Assembly (NCBI GenBank): GCA_016711285.1 | Contig: JADJTG010000002.1 | Span: forward strand, 1 to 64,000 | DNA: 64,000 nt | Direction of reading: 5' to 3' | Source of the DNA: Sphingobacteriales bacterium | Lineage (GTDB): Bacteria; Bacteroidota; Bacteroidia; Chitinophagales; UBA2359 | Shown: in pieces, positions 10,017 through 20,100 of the stretch | Position numbering within the stretch: position 1 is the first letter of the stretch | Layout: the number at the start of each line of letters is the position of its first letter | Position numbers and translations under genes: made by a program | The notes under the pieces: model-generated | What the model saw: the letters and a program-made list of their open reading frames with translations, nothing else | What the model was told of the DNA's origin: nothing | Database searches by the model: none

Positions 10017-11565
10017 TTACTGTATAAAACCTGCGGTATAATAGCCATTATAAGCTTGTTTCCATGCCATAGCTGCTTTGGCATAAAGCAAGGATAATTT
10101 TGGCGAGGCATCGGTGAGTATAATGGCATCTTCTTGACGAATATGGTCAGTATTAACAAAAAAAGGCGTTAAATCTCTGATAGATTCTGCCCCCGGTTCT
10201 TGATAGTTAAGCTGTGTGAAGTCTTTTTCTTTCGTCAGTCCCATAAACAGTAAATTGCGATTCTCTTCTGCTCCGGGCGTGGCAAGCAATTTGGGAATAA
10301 AACCTGCCGTTTCAATAGTACGAAATACGGAACGTGCTGCTTTTCCTGTATTGCCGCGCAAGTAGCCGTAAAAATTTGCTATAAACATACCATCTTCGTT
10401 GAGCACATTTTTTACATCGCCGAAGGCTTCCTGCGTAAGCAGATGCTCTGGTGCCGACTCGCTCAAAAAAGTATCAAAAATGACAATATCATATTTTTTA
10501 TTGCATATTTTTAAAAAATGGCGTGCATCGTCGATAGTTACCTTTACATCTTTGTCCAAAAAGAAATAATTTTTTGCCACATCGTTAATACGGGCATCTA
10601 TTTCCACCACTTCAAAATCAAATTGAAGGCGTTTGAGTTGCTTGGCAATCGTACCGCCACCCAGCCCTAATAACAGCACTTTGGATTGGGGCGGATACAC
10701 ACTCAGCGCAGTAGGAATAATAGACGACCACGCCCAAATGCTTGAATTATCGGGATTGGATAAGTCCATAAAGGTTTGAAGTGTATTATTTACCAGTAAA
10801 CCACGCCCCATTCTGCCGTCTTGCGTGTACCACTCCGAGCTGTGGTCTATCACTTTCAGTTGCCCTAATATTCCTTCCGACTCATAAATCACTTTAAATT
10901 TTTGGGAAGATTTGGTGTGAGTGGCTGCATATCCGAATCCTACTAAAACACCTATCACTACAACTGCACCCGCCAAGCGTTGCTTTATTTGCGGCAGCAG
11001 AGGCAAAGCCGCCGCCATCAGTGCTCCCGAAAACATAAAAGCCGGAATTTTCAGCCCCCATTCGGGTATCAAATAAAAGCCCAACAGAAACGTACCGATA
11101 ATACCGCCCAATGTAGAAACAGCGTAGATGGTACCAGCACTTTCGCCCGCATTATTGCCATTATTCAGAGCTGAAATAAGGTTAATAATAAGCGGGGAGG
11201 TAGAACCGAAACAAATCAAAGGCGGAAAAAGAAAAAATAACAGCGATAATATACTGCCCATCTGTAAACTCAAATGTAGACAATGTGCCATAATCCACGC
11301 CGAACTAAAAGGCATCAACAACAGAAAAAAGCCACCTAATAATAATACGAGAAGTAAGGATTTGATATTGTTCGGATTATTTTTTGATAAAAAGCCACCT
11401 GCAAAATAACCACACATCAAACCTCCAAGCGTAACACCCAGTACTGCCGCCCACACATAAATAGATGTGCCAAAATAAGGAGCCAATAATTTAGCACCTA
11501 TCAACTCGGTAGCCATCACCGCAGCACCTTCCAAAAAAAGAAATTATATACAGGTTTTTCTTCAT
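10017..11565 (-). CDS. Fused membrane/spermidine-synthase-like protein
   Basis: The protein has about 515 residues. The N-terminal half has multiple membrane helices (about residues 1-230), and the C-terminal half is a spermidine-synthase-like methyltransferase fold. Visible motifs are LLLGLGGGTIAKQL (SAM/dcSAM glycine loop), VVEIDAR and TIDDARHFL. The acidic DT of YDIVIFDTFL stands where polyamine synthases have a catalytic Asp. The long ORF begins only at 11534 (EGAAVMATELIGAKLLAPYFG). An ATG at 11565 (MKKNLYIIS) aligns with the paralog's start, and the frames join if the T7 run at 11533-11539 is six. True polyamine synthesis is unproven. Downstream paralog 8713-9722 is broken by an IS. Confidence 0.75.
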
Positions 11566-12089
11566 CGTTGCTGATAAAAATATACAATCATACTACAAAT
11601 TATGTATTAAAATCCTTATTTTTGATGTTAATAATTTGTTTCTTTCATACCATATTTTAAAATAAATATCGTATAAATTTTTAAGTACTAAAAAATTACA
11701 AATACCAAAAAGCCTGATTTAGGTTTTAAAATATATTTTTTTATCTTTTTTTAATATAAAAAAATTATATACGTAATATATGCAAATATCAATAAATTAA
11801 ACTTTTATCCAAGTTCAAAACCAATTTGAAAAGGTTTATAACTTACAATATTAAGTAAAAACTTTTTATTAAACAATAGGACATTTAAAAAAAAATTTCT
11901 CAAAATCTATTTTCATCCTAATTTTTTTATTCTTTTAATATCCAGATTTTAACACCTAATAAAATAAAATTTCGTATTTTTATGCATTAAACAATACTAA
12001 AAACATTTATTTAATGTATGTTTATTATGCAGGTCTTATGTGGATTTGCATGCTCAAAGTGTATGCATATTTTATCTAAGTTTGGTATA
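11566..12089. other. AT-rich intergenic region without recognised genes
   Basis: About 520 bp of very AT-rich DNA lie between the start of the spermidine-synthase-like gene (minus) and the MITE-like element. Six-frame reading shows only stop-rich frames. It must hold the promoter of the 11565 gene, but no unambiguous TTTG/TAnnTTTG pair was assigned. Confidence 0.5.
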
Positions 12090-12208
12090 ATACCAAATAA
12101 ATATCTAAATGACACAGTGTGTAAAATCTTCTATATTGCGAATATCAGCCACTCTGAATGGAATTGAATCTGTAAAATAACTATGCCAAATAAATATTTG
12201 AATGGTAT
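12090..12208. mobile_element. MITE-like element related to the IS at 7598-8707
   Basis: A 119-bp segment with terminal inverted sequences. The left end (12090-12117) matches the reverse complement of the IS right end at 25 of 28 bases. The right end (12181-12208, read inward) matches the IS left end at 24 of 28. The interior (about 60 bp) has no transposase sequence. It therefore looks like a non-autonomous deletion derivative mobilised by the same transposase family. A short palindrome TTTGGTAT-A-ATACCAAA overlaps its left edge (12081-12097). Confidence 0.7.
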
Positions 12209-12270
12209 TGCTTTTCTTCGTTTTTATCTAAAATACAATACAGATTTTAAATGAAGTTTTAAAATAAAAA

Positions 12271-12300
12271 AAGGCTCTTTCTTTGTTGAAAGAGCCTTTT
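12271..12300. terminator. Bidirectional intrinsic terminator after giant gene 2
   Basis: Perfect stem AAGGCTCTTTC / GAAAGAGCCTT with a TTTGTT loop. It is flanked by an A tract on the left and a T tract on the right, so it can act in both directions. It lies 23 bp past the stop codon of giant gene 2 (minus strand). Confidence 0.8.
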
Positions 12301-12322
12301 TTATTCACAGTAATAAAGCAGT

Positions 12323-12763
12323 TTAACGCACTAAAGTGAGGTTTCCTTTGTAGAATTTATCACTTCCGTCATCAAAAGTAACTTCAATATAAAAAGTATA
12401 AACCTCCATTTCCTGTTCGGTGTCTTTGTAAAATCCGTCCCACTGAAAGTCTATCTCATCGCTCTCATATACCTCATTCCCCCAACGGTTGAACACCGAT
12501 ACGTGGATCTTCGCAATATCCTTCTTGTCACTCAACTGCCATACATCATTCACTCCATCACCATTCGGACTAAAAGCAGTCGGTATATATAACTCCGGTA
12601 TCTCGGTGCTATATTGTTGCATTGCATCACCGTCAGGCTCAATTGCGCCACATCGCTGCAATCCCCGTCTGTCAAAGGTGTAGGTAAATTGTAGTTCCCC
12701 ACTGCCGCCGCCGTGAACAAACCGCTCACCACCGCGCCACTGCCGTCCGTCCATACGCCCCAC
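12323..12763 (-). CDS. Giant repeat protein 2, C-terminal segment with T9SS type B (CHU_C) sorting domain
   Basis: The last about 95 residues are a gliding-motility-associated C-terminal domain, the type B T9SS sorting signal. Landmarks are YIPTAFSPNGDGVNDVW, ISVFNRWGNEVYE-like HVSVFNRWGNEVYES, FQWDGFY, and a terminal strand KFYKGNLTLVR ending at 12323. Upstream of about 12610 the meaningful frame is another one (GLFTAAAVGNYNLPTPLTDGD), so only 12323 to about 12610 of this ORF is believable. Two one-base losses are inferred, near 12610 and in the C run at 12758-12761, which reconnect it to the Cys-rich repeat block at 12726-13523. The domain predicts export across the outer membrane and surface attachment or release of the whole giant protein. 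Confidence 0.75.
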   Translation of the reverse strand: MGRMDGRQWRGGERFVHGGGSGELQFTYTFDRRGLQRCGAIEPDGDAMQQYSTEIPELYIPTAFSPNGDGVNDVWQLSDKKDIAKIHVSVFNRWGNEVYESDEIDFQWDGFYKDTEQEMEVYTFYIEVTFDDGSDKFYKGNLTLVR

Positions 12764-13550
12764 TGTCAGGGGTGCCGTCCATCAACGCCAACAAACTCAC
12801 TTCGCCCGACTCTATGCAATGCTCCCCACTGCTGTTGATCCCCGCATTCGGCTGACCCGAAACCACCGTGTGTACACAGATACAGGTGTTGCTGTCGTAG
12901 CTGTCTGCTGTCGTGCAATCATTGTCATCGCAATCAGGAACCGCTATCGGCGTATGCTCGCAGGTACAAGTATTGTCGTCATAGCTGTCCGCAGTGCCAC
13001 AATCGTTGTCATCACAACTTGGCGGTGGTATCAAAGTATTTACGCAGGTACACGTCGTGCTGTCGTAGCTGTCTGCCGTATTGCAATCATTGTCATCGCA
13101 ATCCGGCGGCGGTATTTGAGTGTTTACACATTCGCATAGCACCGCATCATAGCTGTCCGCTGTGCCGCAGTTCCCATCATCGCAAGCTCCCGGTGTTATC
13201 GGGTTGTGTTCACAGACACAAGTCTGTATATTATACACATCTGCCGTGTTGCAATCATTGTCATCACAATCCGGCGGCGGTAGCAGCGTGTTTATACAAC
13301 TGCAAGTAGCCGCATCGTAGCTATCTGCCGTGTTGCAATCATTGTCATCGCAATCCGGTGGCGGTATCGGCGTGTTTACACATTCACAAAGCACTGCATC
13401 ATAGCTGTCCGCCGTGCCGCAGTTCCCATCATCACAAGCACCCGGTGTTATCGGGTTGTGCTCACAGACACAAGTCTGTATATTATACACATCTGCCGTG
13501 TTGCAATCATTGTCATCACAATCGGTGGCGGTATTTGGGTGTTTACACAA
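12726..13550 (-). CDS. Giant repeat protein 2, Cys-rich repeat segment (8 repeats)
   Basis: The segment consists of about eight 28-aa repeats of the form CDDNDC-x-TADSYD-x5-C-x-C-x-NTPIPPP, ending in a linker (HTVVSGQPNAGINSSGEHC). The ORF start (MCKHPNTATD) lies inside a repeat and is not a real start. The frame joins the upstream segment if one C is restored near 13523 (ATCGG in place of ATCCGG). It is lost downstream at 12758-12761, where a GGGG run should be five G to give DSGGVWTDGSGAVVSG. This is part of the long extracellular Cys-rich stalk of giant gene 2. Confidence 0.65.
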   Translation of the reverse strand: MCKHPNTATDCDDNDCNTADVYNIQTCVCEHNPITPGACDDGNCGTADSYDAVLCECVNTPIPPPDCDDNDCNTADSYDAATCSCINTLLPPPDCDDNDCNTADVYNIQTCVCEHNPITPGACDDGNCGTADSYDAVLCECVNTQIPPPDCDDNDCNTADSYDSTTCTCVNTLIPPPSCDDNDCGTADSYDDNTCTCEHTPIAVPDCDDNDCTTADSYDSNTCICVHTVVSGQPNAGINSSGEHCIESGEVSLLALMDGTPDSGAYGRTAVARW

Positions 13551-15560
13551 GTACAGGTTGTACTGTCATAGCTGTCCGCCGTGTTGCAATCGTTGTCATC
13601 ACAATCCGGTGGCGGTATCAGCGTGTTTACACAAGTACAAGTAGCACTGTCGTAGCTATCTGCCGTATTACAATCATTGTCATCACAACTTGGTGGTGGT
13701 ATCGGCGTGTTTACACAAGTACAAGTCCCACTGTCGTAGCTGTCTGCCGTATTACAATCGTTGTCATCACAATCCGGCGGCGGTATCGGCGTGTTTACAC
13801 AGGCACAAGCCGCCACATCATAGCTGTCTGCTGTCGTGCAATCCTGATCATCGCAAGCTCCCGGTTCTATCGGGTTATTTTCACAGGCAAGTCTGGGTAT
13901 TATACACATCTGCCGTATTACAATCCCCATCATCACAACTTGGCGGTGGTATGATGGTATGGCTGCAACTGCACATAGCACCATCGTAGCTGTCTGCCGT
14001 CTGGCAATCTCCGTCATCACAATTCGGCGGCGGTATGAGCGTGTTTACACACGCACACAGACTGCTGTCGTAACTGTCTGCCGTGTTGCAGTCACCGTCA
14101 TCACAACTGCCCGGTGTAACCACCGTGTGCTCGCAACTGCAAGTGCTGCTGTTGTAGCTGTCTATCGTCCCGCAATCCCCATCATCGCAATTTGGCGGCA
14201 GTACAGGGACGTAGATACAGGTACACGTATTGCTGTCGTAGCTGTCGGCTGTATTACAATCCCCGTCATCGCAAACCAATGGTGGTATCGGCGTATGTAC
14301 ACAGGCACACGCAGCTGCATCATAGCTGTCCGCCGTGCTGCAATCATTGTCCTCGCAAGCTCCCGGTGTTATCGCATTGTGCTCACACTGACACGTTTGC
14401 GTATTATAAACATCTGCTGTATTGCAGTTATTGTCATCACAATTCGGCGGAGGTATGATAGTATGGCTGCAACTGCACGTAGCCGCATCGTAGCTGTCTG
14501 TCGTACCACAGTCATTGTCATCACAATTTGGTGGCGGCAGCGGCGTATGCACACAGGTACAAGTCAAACTGTTGTAGCTGTCTGTCGTGCTGCAATCTCC
14601 GTCATCACAATTCAAAGGCGGTATGATGCTATGGCTGCAACTGCACGTAGCCGCATCGTAGCTGTCCACCGTACCGCAGTCGTTGTCATCGCAATTCGAA
14701 GGCGGTAGCGGCGTGTTCTCACAGGTACAAGTCAAACTGCTGTAGCTGTCTGCCGTGCTGCAATCTCCGTCATCACAATTCAAAGGCGGTAGCGGCGTGT
14801 TCACACACTGACACAGTCCCTCATCATAGCTGTCTGCTGTCCCGCAATTGTTGTCATCGCAGGCTCCAGGCTCTATAGGGCTGTACTCACATTCGCAAGT
14901 CAAAAAGTTATACACATCTGCCGTCTGACAATCCCCGTCATCACAACTCGGAGGCGGTAGCGGCGTAAACACACAAGAACAGCTCGCACTGTCGTAGGTG
15001 TCTGTCGTGCTGCACAAATTGTCATCGCATACCGGTAATGCGATCGGTTCGTGTTCGCATTCACAGATAGATGAGTTGTAGGTATCTGCCGTCTGACAAT
15101 CCCCATCATCACAACTCGGAGGGAGGATTGGCGTATTGATGCATAGGCAAATCTGGGCATCGTAGGTGTCTTCGGTCGTACAGTCCCCGTCATTGCACAA
15201 TGGTACGATGACCGTATGAACACAGGTGCATTGTGACGCTATATAGCTGTCTAAAGTATTGCAATCCCCGTCATCACAACTCGGCGGGTCTATGAACTCG
15301 TGCGTACATTCACATATAAATGGATCATAGACATCTAATGTACCACAGATATTGTCGTTGCAATTCGGTATCACCGGAGGTTCGCCCGCCAAACAGGAAC
15401 AACTCAAATCATCCCAAACCTCCAAGCCGTTGTAACAGTTCCCATCATCACAATTCGCCGGAATAACGGGTTCTCCGGGCATACATACACACAAAGTAGC
15501 ATTCCACCACTCTGCACCGTTCGAACATTGACCGTCATCACAACCCGGATCCGGACAGAT
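12870..15560 (-). repeat. 84-bp tandem repeat array (about 32 copies, Cys/Asp-rich, coding)
   Basis: Head-to-tail 84-bp units encode the 28-aa Cys-rich module; each has the core C-D-D-(G/N)-(D/N)-C and four Cys. Higher-order duplication is visible: the pair ending EHNPITPG then ACDDGNC recurs within 13130-13480. Plus-strand ORFs here are shadows. Confidence 0.85.
13523..13890 (-). CDS. Giant repeat protein 2, short Cys-rich segment between two frame breaks
   Basis: Four Cys/Asp-rich 28-aa repeats in one frame (CENNPIEPGACDDQDC through CVNTQIPPP). The upstream break near 13885-13890 is a two-base loss: CAGGCAAGTCTG where sibling repeats have CAGACACAAGTCTG. It is the only break that is not a single base. 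The downstream break is the missing C at 13523. The containing ORF extends from 13448 to 14020, but its outer parts are out-of-frame noise. Confidence 0.6.
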
Positions 15561-16500
15561 AAAGATACACGACCCGTCTTCACAACTCGCATTCGGATTG
15601 TAATTCTCCGCCGTCGGATTCGTACAGCCCTCTATCCCCAATGCGATCGGTACCACCAAACTCTGGGCACAGGCTCCCGCCGGTGTAAACATCGCATTCA
15701 CCACTGGCGGCATCGTAGATGGATTCACACTCGTCGGTGCCCAACTCCCTACAATCCCGTTCGATGAGATGATCGGTAGCGTAAATACCGCATCGCCCGG
15801 ACATAAACTTGGAAAATCCGTGAAACTCGCCGTCACGACATCGGTAATTTCTATGGTCATTGTAGTGCTTTGCGCACAAGGATTGCTGCTCGGAGTGAAG
15901 GTGGCAAGGACAGGGGAGTTGGCCGTAGCCGGATTGATACTCGCAGGACTCCACGTCCCCGTTACTCCGTTGTTCGATGTGACCGGCAACACCAATACCC
16001 CCGAACTGCTGCACAAAGGATCTATCGGCGTAAACGTCGGTGTCACCGCAGGACTCACCGTTACACTCAGGATATAGGGCTGACCGCATACCCCCGCAGC
16101 AGGAGTAAACGTATAATCAAAACTCGCCGTATTCGAAATCACTCCCGGTACCCAAGTACCCGCTATTCCGTTGTCCGATACCGACGGCAGCACAGCTACC
16201 ACTTCGCCCGAACAATAGCTGTCTGTCAGAGAAAACTCCGGCACGGCTCCCGACGTAATCGTCACATCCAATATATATGGCAGCGCACAACTGTTCGCCT
16301 GCGGCGTGAAGGTGTAGCTGCCTGAAGTGCTGTTTGATATCACCCCCGGACTCCAAACTCCCGTTATTCCATTGTCCGATACCGAAGGCAACAAGTCCGT
16401 CACCGCTCCGTTGCAATACGTATTCTCTATGCTGAACTGTGGCAAAACTGCATTTTGAATCACCACCGTCATCGTTGCCGTACTCGCACATTGCCCCCAC
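13881..16500 (-). CDS. Giant repeat protein 2, middle segment (Ig-like modules and about 20 Cys-rich repeats)
   Basis: In protein order it holds a 65-aa repeat end, four diverged Ig-like modules (16450-15630) and the short motif GCTNPTAENYNPNASCEDGSC, seen in other T9SS cargo. About 20 repeats of 28 aa with the core CDDGDC-x-TADSYD follow. Each has four Cys and a dense Asp cluster that could bind calcium (inference). The frame ends at 13881 (NTQTCL stop) because of a two-base deletion. Its upstream link to the N-terminal segment requires one base in the C run 16494-16498 and another at 16557-16560. The nominal ORF start at 16619 is out of frame. Confidence 0.7.
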
Positions 16501-19500
16501 TCGGGGTAAACGTATAAGTCGTCGTAGCGGTATTGTTCACCGCAGGAATCCAGCTGCCCCGATGCCATTCGTTGAAGTAGTCGGTAAAGTAATACTGCCA
16601 CCCGAACAAATTGCAGCAATCGGTGAAAACGTAGGGGGCGTTTGATTGTTCACCGTCACCGTCAAGGTCGCCGTACTCGCACATTGTCCACCACTCGGCG
16701 TGAAGGTATAAGTCGTGGTCGCTGTGTTATTCACCGCAGGACTCCAACTGCCTCCTATGCTGTTTGTTGAGGTAGTCGGTAACGTAATGTTGCCGCCCGA
16801 ACAGATCGGCGAAAGTGCAGTAAACACCGGTAAAATACTCAAACCATTGGGTGTATAAACGCATTGACACGTAATGCTGTCATAGCTGTCATCGGTGCTG
16901 CAATCATTGTCATCGCATATCGGCGGCGGAACCGGAGTATGCTCACAGGTGCAGCTAGCCGTGTTGTAGCTGTCTTGCGTACCGCAATCATTGTCATCGC
17001 AATTCGGCGGCAGAACCGGAGTATGCTCACAGGCACAAGTTGTTGTATCGTAGCTGTCCTGCGTACTGCAATCATTGTCATCGCAATTCGGCGGTGGTAT
17101 CGGAGTATGCACACAAGCACAAGTTGTTGTATTGTAGCTGTCTTGTGTACCACAATCGTTGTCATCGCATATCGGTGGAACGCCGCTCACAACCCACACA
17201 CAAGCAACCCCATCAAAAGTAGCCGTTTCATAACAAGCCAGATTCGTCGGAGCAGGTGGCTCAACACCACTCACCTCCCAAGCACAGGTGCTTGCATTGA
17301 AGGTGGCCGTTTCATAACAGGCTAAACCATTCGGAGGTGGCGGTTGTACATTCACTGTCACCGTCATCGTCGCTGTATTCGCGCATTGTCCCGCAGCAGG
17401 GGTAAAAGTATAGGTTGTTGTTGCTGTGTTGTTCACCGCAGGACTCCAACTGCCTCCTATGCTGTTCGTTGAGGTAGCAGGTAAGGTGATACTACCACCC
17501 GAACAAATCGCCGCAATCGGTGAGAACGTAGGTGTAACAGGGGCATTCACCGTCACCGTTAAAGTTGCTGTATTCGCGCATTGTCCCGCAGCAGGGGTAA
17601 AAGTATAGGTTGTTGTTGCTGTGTTGTTCACCGCAGGACTCCAACTGCCTCCTATGCTGTTCGTTGAGGTCGTCGGTAAGGTAATGCTGCCCCCTGAACA
17701 AATCGCCGCAATCGGACTGAACGTAGGAGTCGTTGCATTATTCACCGTCACCGTCAAGGTCGCTGTACTCACACATTGTCCCGCACTTGGGGTGAAAGTA
17801 TAGGTCGTTGTCGCTGTAGTGTTCACCGCAGGACTCCAACTACCTCCTATACTATTCGTTGAGGTAGCAGGTAAAGTAATGCTGCCGCCCGAACAAATCG
17901 CCGCGATCGGTGTGAATGTAGGGGTCGTTGCATTGTTTACTGTCACCGTCATCGTCGCCGTACTCGCACATTGTCCCGCACTTGGGGTAAAGGTGTAAGT
18001 CGTTGTTGCCGTAGTATTCACCGCAGGACTCCAACTACCTCCTATGCTGTTTGTTGAGGTAGCAGGTAAGGTAATGCTGCCACCCGAACAAATCGCCGCA
18101 ATCGGTGAGAATGTCGGAGTCGTCTGATTATTCACCGTCACCGTCAAGGTCGCTGTGGTCGCACATTGTCCCGCACTTGGGGTAAAGGTGTAAGTCGTTG
18201 TTGCCGTAGTATTCACCGCAGGACTCCAACTACCTCCTATGCTGTTTGTTGAGGTAGCAGGTAAGGTAATGCTGCCACCCGAACAAATCGCCGCAATCGG
18301 TGAGAATGTCGGAGTCGTCTGATTATTCACCGTCACCGTCAAGGTCGCTGTGGTCGCACATTGTCCCGCACTCGGGGTAAAGGTATAAGTCGTCGTAGCG
18401 GTATTGTTCACCGCAGGACTCCAACTACCACCTATACTATTCGTTGAGGTCGTAGGTAAAGTAATGCTGCCACCCGAACAAATCGCCGCAATCGGACTGA
18501 ACGTAGGAGTCGTTGCATTGTTTACAGTCACCGTCAAGGTCGCAGTGGTCGCACATTGTCCCGTACTTGGGGTAAAGGTATAAGTCGTCGTAGCGGTATT
18601 GTTCACCGCAGGACTCCAACTACCATTAATACTATTAGTAGAACTCGTCGGCAAGGTAAAGGAACCGCCTGAACAAATCGCCGCAATCGGTGAAAACGTC
18701 GGAGTCGTCTGATTGTTTACATTCACCGTCAAGGTTGCTGTGGTAGCACATTGTCCCGCACTTGGGGTGAAAGTATAAGTCGTTGTAGCGGTGTTGTTCA
18801 CCGCAGGACTCCAACTACCTCCTATACTATTTGTTGAGGTCGTCGGTAAGGTAATGCTGCCCCCCGAACAAATCGCCGCGATCGGACTGAACGTAGGGGT
18901 TGTTGCATTGTTTACAGTCACCGTCAAAGTCGCCGTAGTCGCACATTGTCCCGCATCCGGTGTAAAGGTGTAAGTCGTCGTAGCCGTAGTGTTCACCGCA
19001 GGACTCCAACTGCCTCCTATGCTGTTTGTTGAGGTAGCAGGTAAGGTGATACTACCACCCGAGCAAATCGCCGCGATCGGTGTAAATGTAGGAGTCGTTG
19101 CATTGTTTACATTCACCGTCAAGGTTGCCGTAGTCGCACATTGTCCTGCACTCGGGGTAAAGGTATAAGTCGTTGTAGCCGTGTTATTTACCGCAGGACT
19201 CCAACTGCCATTAATACTATTGGTAGAACTCGTCGACAAGGTAAAGGAACCGCCCGAACAGATCGCCGCGATCGGACTGAATGTAGGAGTCACAGGGGCA
19301 TTCACCGTCACCGTCATCGTCGCTGTAGTCGCGCATTGTCCCGCAGCAGGAGTGAACGTATAGGTTGTCGTTGCTGTGTTATTTACCGCAGGACTCCAGC
19401 TACCCCCTATGCTGTTCGTTGAGGTAGCAGGTAAGGTAATGCTGCCCCCCGAACAGATCGCCGCAATCGGTGTGAATGTAGGGGTCGTTGCATTGTTTAC

Positions 19501-20100
19501 TGTCACCGTCATCGTCGCTGTACTCGCACATTGTCCCGCACTTGGGGTGAATGTATAGGTTGTCGTCGCTGTATTGTTCACCGCAGGACTCCAAGTACCG
19601 CCTATACTGTTTGTTGAGGTCGTCAGTAAAGTAATACTACCCCCCGAGCAAATCGCCGCGATCGGTGAAAACGTCGGAGTCGTCTGATTATTTACATTCA
19701 CCGTCAAGGTCGCTGTGGTCGCACATTGTCCCGCACTTGGGGTGAATGTATAGGTTGTCGTGGCTGTATTGTTCACCGCAGGACTCCAACTGCCTCCTAT
19801 GCTGTTCGTTGAGGTAGCAGGTAAGGTAATGCTGCCCCCCGAACAGATCGCCGCGATCGGTGTGAATGTAGGAGTCGTTGCATTGTTTACATTCACCGTC
19901 ATCGTCGCTGTACTCGCACATTGTCCCGCACTTGGGGTGAATGTATAGGTTGTCGTCGCTGTATTGTTCACCGCAGGACTCCAACTGCCTCCTATACTAT
20001 TCGTTGAGGTCGTAGGTAAAGTAATACTACCCCCCGAGCAAATTGCCATTATCGGTGAGAATGTCGGGGTTGTCGGTGCATTAATTGTAATATTGACTGT
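16450..20100 (-). repeat. 195-bp tandem repeat array of giant gene 2 (about 16 typical copies)
   Basis: Fourteen contiguous 195-bp units (about 17350-20080) and two more (about 16450-16820) encode the same 65-aa Ig-like module as in giant gene 1. The arrays are interrupted by the Cys-rich block at 16840-17190. Confidence 0.85.

Noticed and set aside
11566..12089. Replication origin (AT-rich region)
   Set aside because: No DnaA-box cluster, dnaA/dnaN neighbours or GC-skew evidence could be recognised.
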